Of a DNA stretch of 11,715 bases, positions 7,357 to 11,715 are shown piece after piece. Source of the stretch: JBCDBH01 sp039184055 (GTDB taxonomy: Bacteria > Acidobacteriota > Thermoanaerobaculia > Multivoradales > J023); contig JBCDBH010000178.1 in assembly GCA_039184055.1 (NCBI GenBank), positions 1 to 11,715 of the forward strand. Reading direction: 5' to 3'. Each line of letters begins with the position of its first letter. The first letter of the stretch is position 1. Under the pieces are notes generated by a model that was not told where the DNA came from, searched no databases, and saw nothing but the letters and a program-made list of their open reading frames with translations. The position numbers and the translations under genes were made by a program.

Positions 7357-7524
7357 TCGTGTCATACACGACGAATCCTTAAATATGCACCATAAAGGCT
7401 TCTTTTCGTATCATGCACGATCCATATTTTCCAGGAAGCCTTCTTTTCCAAAATTTTGGATGCAAATCGCGAAACATAGGCTTCATTTCCAAAATTTTGG
7501 AGAAAAACCGCATCCAATGGCTTC
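7357..7524 (-). repeat. Array of four GAAGCC-box plus palindrome units, mostly 41-bp period
   Basis: Read on the minus strand, four units follow one another. Each has a GAAGCC box (GAAGGC in the third), a spacer, then a palindrome followed by A-rich bases. Boxes start at plus-strand 7519, 7479, 7438 and 7397 (steps 40, 41, 41). Palindromes lie at 7488-7501 and 7447-7460 (both TCCAAAATTTTGGA), 7406-7420 (TCGTGCATGATACGA, imperfect) and 7357-7371 (TCGTGTATGACACGA, 6-bp arms). Box-to-palindrome gaps are 17, 18, 17 and 25 bp. The first two units share one palindrome type and the last two share another. A period of 41 is not a multiple of three, so this is not a coding repeat. It could be tandem operator sites, a dispersed intergenic repeat family or remnants of a mobile element. 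Confidence 0.75.
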
Positions 7525-7630
7525 GCTGAGCGGGCAAATCGGGCGCAATTTTGCTCTGGAGGCCTTTCGGACACGACTGGCAGCTGCGGATCGGGAACCT
7601 AAGCCTTCGGTTCGAGCCTTTGCGGTTTGC

Positions 7631-7636
7631 TAGGCT
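7631..7636 (+). promoter_or_regulatory. Possible -10 element of Uma2, leaderless spacing
   Basis: TAGGCT at 7631-7636 is followed by six bases and then the ATG at 7643, the same -10-to-ATG spacing seen for the TetR gene. No Shine-Dalgarno is visible before the ATG. No good -35 is present; TTCGGT at 7606-7611 is weak and 19 bp away. Tentative. Confidence 0.3.
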
Positions 7637-7642
7637 GCACCC

Positions 7643-8218
7643 ATGCTTCAGCCGGCCGAAACCACCATGACCGTCGACGAATACCTCGCCTTCGAGCGCT
7701 CGGCCGAGACGCGTCATGAGCTGATCGACGGCGTGCTCGTGGCGATGAGCGGCGGTACCCGCGCCCACAACCGGATCACCGGCAACATCTTCGCCACCCT
7801 CCACAGCCAAACCCGTCATCACGGCCGCCGCCCCTACATCGCCGACATGCGGCTGCGAGTCGCCAACACCGGCCTGTTCACCTATCCCGACATCGTCGTC
7901 ACCTGTGGCGACGAAGCGGTCGAAGACGACGGCATGCTGCTCACCGACGCCACCCTGATCGTCGAAGTGCTATCGAAATCCACCGAAGCCTACGATCGCG
8001 GCGAGAAATGGGCCCGCTACCGTCGCCTCCCCTCCCTGACCGACTACCTGCTCGTCGCCCAAGATCAAATCCGCATCGAACGCTTCTCCCGTGCGGAAGG
8101 TGAGACGTGGGTGTTCTCCGAAGCGAGCACGCTCGATGCTGTGATCGAGCTTGGGACGATCGGGAGTCGGCTGGCATTGGCCGACGTCTATGACGGTATT
8201 CGGGACTCGAGTCTCTAA
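7643..8218 (+). CDS. Uma2-family (DUF820) endonuclease-fold protein
   Basis: The 191-residue protein fits the Uma2/DUF820 family, which has a restriction-endonuclease-like PD-(D/E)XK fold. Visible landmarks are MTVDEYLAFERSAETRHELIDGVLVAM (9-35, with the conserved Glu26-Leu-Ile-Asp-Gly), HNRITGNI (42-49), YPDIVV (81-86) with Asp83, and LIVEVLSKSTEAYDRGEKWARYR (105-127), where Glu108 and the following Ser-Lys complete the expected nuclease signature. The late segment LTDYLLVAQDQIRIERFSR is also typical. The family is abundant and often multicopy in cyanobacteria and some other environmental bacteria, and its biological role is largely unknown. The ATG at 7643 gives the short lead-in common in the family; ATG 7667 (MTVDEYL) is an alternative. 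The gene is solitary, diverges from the propeller gene and ends 11 bp from the convergent ligase gene. Confidence 0.9.
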   Translation: MLQPAETTMTVDEYLAFERSAETRHELIDGVLVAMSGGTRAHNRITGNIFATLHSQTRHHGRRPYIADMRLRVANTGLFTYPDIVVTCGDEAVEDDGMLLTDATLIVEVLSKSTEAYDRGEKWARYRRLPSLTDYLLVAQDQIRIERFSRAEGETWVFSEASTLDAVIELGTIGSRLALADVYDGIRDSSL

Positions 8219-8229
8219 TCCCTCTCAGC

Positions 8230-9777
8230 TCACCCCACCATCCCCCGCAACTCCCGCCTGAGAATCTTGCCCGAAGCCGATTTCGGAATCTGCTCGACGA
8301 AGCGCACGTGTTTGATCTGTTTGTAGGTGGCGACGTGTTCGGCGACGAAGGCTTGGAGGGTGGCTTCGTCGGTGCTGGCGCCGGGGGCGATGACGACGAA
8401 GGCCAAGGGGACTTCGCCGGATTCGTCGTCGGGGAGACCGATGACGGCGGCGTCGGCGACGGCGGGGTGTTGGAGAAGGAGAGCTTCGAGCTCGGCGGGT
8501 GGGACTTGGAAGGCTTTGACTTTGATGAGCTCTTTGACGCGGTCGACGATGTAGACGTGGCCGTCGGCGTCGACGCGGGCGATGTCGCCGGTGTGGAGCC
8601 AGCCGTCGTCGTCGATGGTGGCGGCGGTGGCTTCGGGGTTGTTGAGGTAGCCCAGCATGACTTGCGGTCCCCGCACCCAGAGCTCGCCTTCTTCGGCGTC
8701 TTGCTCGGTGGCCGGATCGACGAGGCGGGCTTCGGTGTTGGGCAGCAGGGTGCCAGAGGAGCCGGCGCGGTATTGGCCGTCGACGATGGCATGGCTGACC
8801 GGGGAAAGCTCGGTCATGCCGTAGCCCTGGACGACTTCACAGCCGACACGCGCGGCGGCGGCTTCGGCGAGCTCGGCGCTCAGGGGCGCGGCGCCGGAAA
8901 AGATCTGGTGGACGGTCGACAGGTCGTATTTCTCGACGATTGGATGTTTGGCCAGGGCGAGGACGATCGGCGGGACGAGGAAGAGACGGGTGATGCGGTG
9001 CGTTTGGGTGAGCTCGAGCATCTGCTCGAGGTCGAAGCGCGGCGCGGTGATGACGGTGGCGCCACGGGCGATCATGTAGTTCATCAAGACGGTCATGCCG
9101 TAGATGTGGAAGAACGGCAGGACGGCGAAGATGACTTCGTCTTCCCGGACCTGGATCACGCTTTCGCATTGGCGGAGGTTGGAGACCAGGTTGTGGTGGC
9201 TGAGCATGACGCCTTTGGGAAAGCCGGTGGTGCCCGAGGAGTAGGGCAAGGCGACGATGTCTTCATGAGGCGAGATGCTGACGGTCTCGGTGCCCGGGGT
9301 GGCGTGGAGCGACGACAGGGCGCGCCAGCCGTCGGTGGCCTCACCAATGACGACGCGATGGGCGACGCCGGCTTGATCGCACGCGTCGCCGGCGAGCTCG
9401 GCGAAGAGGCCGACGGTGACCATCCAGGTCGCCCCCGAGTCTTTGAGCTGGAAGGCGAGCTCTTCGGCTTTGTAGGTGGGATTCAGGGTGGTGACGCTGG
9501 CCCCGGTGGAGGCGACGGCGTGAAAGACCACGGCGTATTCGGGTGAGTTGGGCGCCATGAGGGCGACGATCGTTCCCTTCCCCACTCCCTCGGCCGCCAA
9601 GCCGGCGGCGACCGCATCGATCGACGTTCGTAGCGCGCCAAAGGTCATCACCCGGCCGCTCGGGCCGTCGATGTAAGCGGCTTTGTCCGCCAAGCGCTCG
9701 GCGTGGCGTAAAACGAAGTCGGTGATCGGCTGTTCGGGAATCGAGATAGCGGGATGGGGGCTGGTATGGATCGTCAT
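8230..9777 (-). CDS. 4-coumarate-CoA-ligase-like acyl-CoA synthetase (AMP-binding)
   Basis: This is a 515-residue ANL-superfamily ligase, full length for the 4CL/long-chain acyl-CoA synthetase group. It activates a carboxylic acid with ATP to an acyl-adenylate, then transfers it to CoA. All core motifs are visible: the phosphate-binding loop PYSSGTTGFPKG (178-189), QGYGMTE (317-323), GELWVRG (364-370), GWLHTGD (392-398), YIVDRVKELIKVKAFQVPPAELE (409-431) and the catalytic lysine K504 in PKSASGKILRREL. It is probably cytosolic. The start is ATG 9777, where the ligase sequence begins (MTIHTSPHPAI); the frame is open further upstream, but that stretch overlaps the ArsR gene and is low-complexity. 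No good Shine-Dalgarno lies close to the ATG; GGAGG lies about 30 nt upstream. It is the last gene of the SRPBCC-ArsR-ligase operon. The exact acid substrate cannot be read from sequence. Confidence 0.93.
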   Translation of the reverse strand: MTIHTSPHPAISIPEQPITDFVLRHAERLADKAAYIDGPSGRVMTFGALRTSIDAVAAGLAAEGVGKGTIVALMAPNSPEYAVVFHAVASTGASVTTLNPTYKAEELAFQLKDSGATWMVTVGLFAELAGDACDQAGVAHRVVIGEATDGWRALSSLHATPGTETVSISPHEDIVALPYSSGTTGFPKGVMLSHHNLVSNLRQCESVIQVREDEVIFAVLPFFHIYGMTVLMNYMIARGATVITAPRFDLEQMLELTQTHRITRLFLVPPIVLALAKHPIVEKYDLSTVHQIFSGAAPLSAELAEAAAARVGCEVVQGYGMTELSPVSHAIVDGQYRAGSSGTLLPNTEARLVDPATEQDAEEGELWVRGPQVMLGYLNNPEATAATIDDDGWLHTGDIARVDADGHVYIVDRVKELIKVKAFQVPPAELEALLLQHPAVADAAVIGLPDDESGEVPLAFVVIAPGASTDEATLQAFVAEHVATYKQIKHVRFVEQIPKSASGKILRRELRGMVG

Positions 9778-9820
9778 GGGTACCAGGATATCGCGAGCCC
9801 GCGCCCTCCATCCTTCATCA

Positions 9821-10165
9821 TCATGCTCGATCGGGTGGTTCTCGCTGCCGCTTGCCTCGCTCGACTTCGACCGCCAGGGCGTCGAAGCGTGTTTCCCAGA
9901 AGCGTCTGAAGCGCCCCAGCCATGCGTCGACTTCGGCGAGCGGGGTCGCGTCGATGGCGTAGATGCGTCGTGGGCCTTGGATTTCGACGGTTGCGAAGCC
10001 GCTGTCGCGGAGCACTTTGAGGTGCTGTGAGACAGCCGATTGGCTGATGCCGAATTCCTCGCCGACGATGGCGACGATCTCGCCCGAGGCATGGCGATCT
10101 TCGGCGAGCACCTCGAGGATCCGGCGCCGGACCGGATCACCGAGGACGTCAAAGGCGTGCATCAT
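9821..10165 (-). CDS. ArsR-family winged-helix regulator, non-metal type
   Basis: The 114-residue protein opens with FDVLGDPVRRRILEVLAE (5-22). It has the recognition helix ISQSAVSQHLKVLRDSGF (40-57) and the beta-wing ATVEIQGPRRIYAID (58-72), a textbook ArsR/SmtB fold. It contains no cysteine, so the classical ELCVCD metal-sensing site is absent; it probably senses something other than a thiophilic metal. A C-terminal Trp-rich helix (WLGRFRRFWETRFDAL, 82-97) is typical of ArsR proteins paired with SRPBCC partners. Its ATG overlaps the preceding gene's TGA as ATGA, suggesting translational coupling. A second ATG follows at once. It likely represses its own operon through the palindromes near 10832-10851. 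The family call is firm; the ligand is unknown. Confidence 0.93.
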   Translation of the reverse strand: MMHAFDVLGDPVRRRILEVLAEDRHASGEIVAIVGEEFGISQSAVSQHLKVLRDSGFATVEIQGPRRIYAIDATPLAEVDAWLGRFRRFWETRFDALAVEVERGKRQREPPDRA

Positions 10166-10797
10166 TCACCGGTGTAGAAGCTCGCCGTCTTGGCCGCCAT
10201 GGCCATGGCTGTCTCGGCGTCTTCACCCGCCGCGATGTGAGCTTCGCCCCAGGTGTCGGCGCTGGCGCGGAGAAAGGCCTTGCCTTCGTCGGTCCCAAGC
10301 CAGGCCAGGCTGTCGTTTTGATCGACCGTTTCGCCGCCGCTGTCGAGATGCATGCCGAGACCGAGAAAGGACAGATCCCAGCCGACGCCCGTCGCGCCCG
10401 GGCCGTATTGCGCCCAATGCTTTTCGCTCGCTTCGTCTTTCAACATGGTGTGGACCAGGGTGAGCCGGGCGCCGTCCTCTTCCGCCGCCAAACGCAGACT
10501 CACCCAGCTCACGTTACCGCTGAATTCCCAGGTGAGATCGAGCGCTTCGGGGGGCTCGCAACCGGTGATGGTGCCCGAGGCGTTGCCCTTGATCTTGTAC
10601 TGTCCGCCGAGACGAAACTCGCCCTCCACCGGTGGAAACCAGCGCGCGATCCGCTCGGGATCGGTGAGCGCGTTCCAGAGATCATCGATGTCGGTGGCGA
10701 AGACCCGTGAGCCCTCCACCGCCCGTGCCGGCTGTCCGTCGTGCTCGATGTCGCGTACGTCACGAAATTGGGTGCCCATCGCGTTGCTGAAGTCCAT
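10162..10797 (-). CDS. SRPBCC/AHSA1-like ligand-binding domain protein
   Basis: The 211-residue protein has the START-like SRPBCC (AHSA1) pattern. RVFATDIDDLWNALTDPERIARWFPPVEGEFRLGG (31-65) is the classic entry strand, helix and WF turn; TITGCEPPEALDLTWE (76-91) and RLTLVHTMLKDE (111-122) follow, and then a long C-terminal helix. This fold encloses a deep hydrophobic cavity that binds lipids or aromatic molecules. Partners of ArsR regulators are often SRPBCC proteins of unknown ligand. The start is ATG 10797, with GGAGG 5 nt upstream (10803-10807). It is the first gene of a minus-strand operon, overlapping ArsR by 4 nt, with the acyl-CoA ligase third. The context suggests handling of a hydrophobic acid or its CoA ester, but this is inference. 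No signal peptide or membrane segment is seen. Confidence 0.88.
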   Translation of the reverse strand: MDFSNAMGTQFRDVRDIEHDGQPARAVEGSRVFATDIDDLWNALTDPERIARWFPPVEGEFRLGGQYKIKGNASGTITGCEPPEALDLTWEFSGNVSWVSLRLAAEEDGARLTLVHTMLKDEASEKHWAQYGPGATGVGWDLSFLGLGMHLDSGGETVDQNDSLAWLGTDEGKAFLRASADTWGEAHIAAGEDAETAMAMAAKTASFYTGE

Positions 10798-10831
10798 AGC
10801 CGCCTCCGAGTCGTTCTTTTTTAGCCTCGAC

Positions 10832-10851
10832 TCATATTAGATATGACTAAT
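10832..10851. promoter_or_regulatory. Nested palindromes over the -10, probable ArsR operator
   Basis: TCATAT and ATATGA (10832-10837 and 10841-10846) form a perfect 6-bp inverted repeat around TAG. ATTAG and CTAAT (10836-10840 and 10847-10851) form a second one around six bases. Both overlap the -10 and spacer of the operon promoter. ArsR-family proteins typically bind A+T-rich dyads in this position to repress their own operon. Which dyad is used cannot be decided by eye. Confidence 0.6.
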
Positions 10852-10862
10852 AAGAAAAGCAA
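10834..10862 (-). promoter_or_regulatory. Promoter of the SRPBCC-ArsR-ligase operon
   Basis: On the minus strand, TTGCTT (10862-10857) and TAATAT (10839-10834) are separated by exactly 17 bp. Transcription would start near 10827, leaving a leader of about 30 nt with GGAGG before the SRPBCC ATG. The -35 matches consensus at its first three bases; the -10 matches 4 of 6. The promoter overlaps the terminator T-tract of the upstream gene. Confidence 0.55.
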
Positions 10863-10883
10863 GCGGACACGCGAAAGGTCCGC
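10850..10883 (-). terminator. Rho-independent terminator after the molybdopterin oxidoreductase gene
   Basis: On the minus strand, GCGGAC (10883-10878), a 9-nt loop and GTCCGC (10868-10863) form a perfect 6-bp GC-rich stem. It is followed directly by TTGCTTTTCTTAT. The stem begins 9 bp after the TGA at 10895-10893. The T-tract is interrupted by G and C, so strength is uncertain. Confidence 0.6.
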
Positions 10884-10892
10884 GTCCTCGTC

Positions 10893-11715
10893 TCACCAGC
10901 TCGGCTCGACCTCGACCAGCACGCCGTTGACGGCGGCGTTGCCACATAGCGGATCGACTTCTTGATCGTCGATGAGGTCGTTGACCGAGACGCCGGGGTT
11001 GGCGTTGGCGACGGTCAAGGTGACGCCGTCACGGCCGTGCCCCCAGCCGTGCGGCAGGCTGACGACACCGGGCATGACCTCGTCGCTCGGCTCGGCGGCG
11101 ACGGTCACTTCGCCGACGTCGGATCTCACCTTGACCTTGCCACCTTCCCGGATGCCCCGCGCCGCGGCGTCGTCGGGATGGATGAGCAACGTGCAGCGTT
11201 CGGCGCCCCGCATGAGCCGGGGTGCATTGTGCATCCACGAGTTGTTGCTCCGCACGTGACGCCGACCGATCAGCCGCAGATGGCCGTTTTGCGACGCTGG
11301 CTCGCCGAGGAGCGAGTCGAGCCGACGCGCGTCGTTGACCAGGGGCGGTGGCGCCAGGTGGAGACGTTTGTCGGGGGTCATGAGCCGCTCGGGCAGACAT
11401 GGTTCGAGGGCGCCGAGATCGAGACCGTGGGTAGCGGCTTTGAGCTTCTGGAGGCTCAGACGATAGGGACCGCGTTTGAGACCCTGGTCGACATAGCCTT
11501 CGGGCCCGAGCCGACGTGAGGCGAAGCGGTCGAGCTTGGCGCGAAAGGTCTGCTTGCCCAGGCGTTTTTCGAGCTCGGCGAAGATCTGCCAATCGTCGAG
11601 CGCGCCGTCGGGCTTGGGGAAGACGGGCTCGGACCATTTGGCGACGTTGCGCACCGCGAGGTTGTTGAAGATCAGGTCGTAATGGGAGTGCTCGAGCGGC
11701 GCGCTGGGCGGCAGG
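10893..11715 (-). CDS. Molybdopterin-dependent oxidoreductase, C-terminal part (5' end outside window)
   Basis: The frame is open to the window edge, and the 20 codons before the in-frame GTG at 11654 read LPPSAPLEHSHYDLIFNN, so the gene clearly continues upstream; that GTG is not the start. About 273 residues are visible. They match the end of the catalytic subunit of DMSO-reductase/formate-dehydrogenase-type enzymes, which use a bis-molybdopterin guanine dinucleotide cofactor. The substrate-channel and cofactor-contact segment NNSWMHNAPRLMRG precedes the molydopterin dinucleotide-binding beta-barrel (LLIHPDDAAARGIREGGKVKVRSDVGEVTV). The LPHGWGHGRDG loop and NDLIDDQEVDPLCGNAAVNG follow; they are typical of this subfamily, though the exact substrate is not determined. 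The N-terminal iron-sulfur and active-site residues are not visible. A terminator follows the stop, so it is not cotranscribed with the SRPBCC operon. Confidence 0.9.
   Translation of the reverse strand, partial: LPPSAPLEHSHYDLIFNNLAVRNVAKWSEPVFPKPDGALDDWQIFAELEKRLGKQTFRAKLDRFASRRLGPEGYVDQGLKRGPYRLSLQKLKAATHGLDLGALEPCLPERLMTPDKRLHLAPPPLVNDARRLDSLLGEPASQNGHLRLIGRRHVRSNNSWMHNAPRLMRGAERCTLLIHPDDAAARGIREGGKVKVRSDVGEVTVAAEPSDEVMPGVVSLPHGWGHGRDGVTLTVANANPGVSVNDLIDDQEVDPLCGNAAVNGVLVEVEPSW

Larger units (their letters stand above)
7268..7642. other. 375-bp divergent intergenic region between the propeller and Uma2 genes
   Basis: No convincing gene lies here. The first 85 bp hold the propeller gene's ribosome-binding site and otherwise ordinary sequence. 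The middle (7357-7524) is an A+T-rich palindrome array: by direct count 7381-7500 is 37% G+C (44 of 120). The last 118 bp before Uma2 return to high GC and hold a possible -10 directly before its ATG. Both flanking genes are transcribed away from it, so it must contain or adjoin both promoters. Confidence 0.8.

Noticed and set aside
7357..7524. CRISPR array
   Set aside because: Units are degenerate, the conserved parts are short separated blocks rather than one 23-47-bp repeat with unique spacers, and no cas gene is present.
7362..7822. Small minus-strand open frames across the palindrome array (70 and 147 codons)
   Set aside because: Their apparent peptide repeats come from the 41-bp nucleotide repeat read in shifting frames; the longer one also overlaps the Uma2 coding region antisense.
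8308..9546. 412-codon plus-strand open frame opposite the acyl-CoA ligase
   Set aside because: It lies exactly antisense to conserved ligase motifs, and its product is a Gly/Asp/Val-rich string typical of a shadow frame.
9778..10152. N-terminal extension of the ligase frame to 640 residues
   Set aside because: The extra 125 residues are Ser/Arg/Pro-rich and overlap the genuine ArsR gene on the same strand in another frame; ligase homology starts at ATG 9777.

Overview
The window is GC-rich, with strong G/C bias at third codon positions and long antisense open frames. It carries about ten genes on both strands: two small regulator-led operons for acyl-CoA-type metabolism, one toxin-antitoxin pair, one very large propeller protein, an Uma2-family nuclease and the end of a molybdopterin oxidoreductase gene. 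This mix suggests a high-GC environmental bacterium with a large accessory genome (Myxococcota or a related former-deltaproteobacterial lineage, or an actinobacterium). There is no rRNA, tRNA or unique marker, so the lineage is an inference only.

Layout from left to right. An unrecognised plus-strand gene (47-985) has a frame open to the window edge. A TetR-family regulator (1070-1705) and a crotonase-fold enzyme (1736-2617) follow, 30 bp apart, as a probable operon. A perfect 23-bp palindrome covers the -10 region immediately before the regulator's ATG, and the promoter geometry predicts a leaderless mRNA. A UPF0175 antitoxin (2732-2986) overlaps a DUF3368/PIN toxin (2979-3464) by 8 bp. A 1256-residue Asp-box/BNR beta-propeller protein runs on the minus strand (7267-3497). 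It faces an Uma2 endonuclease-family gene (7643-8218) across a 375-bp divergent intergenic region.

That intergenic region holds the most unusual signal: an A+T-rich array of four units, each a GAAGCC-like box, a spacer and a 14-15-bp palindrome on the minus strand. Two palindromes are of one sequence type and two of another. Three of the four boxes follow the previous one at 40-41 bp.

On the right, the minus strand carries an SRPBCC/AHSA1-like protein (10797-10162), an ArsR-family regulator (10165-9821, ATGA overlap) and a 4-coumarate-CoA-ligase-like acyl-CoA synthetase (9777-8230), read in that order as one operon. Its promoter contains nested palindromes that suit ArsR control, and its -35 lies inside the T-tract of the terminator that ends the upstream molybdopterin oxidoreductase gene (11715-10893, 5' end outside the window).

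Together, TetR-crotonase and SRPBCC-ArsR-ligase look like two locally autoregulated modules for activating and modifying carboxylic acids as CoA thioesters. The central part (toxin-antitoxin, propeller protein, repeat array, Uma2) looks like accessory DNA. No complete new multi-gene defence or biosynthetic system can be shown from the sequence alone; the palindrome array is the best candidate for something undescribed.
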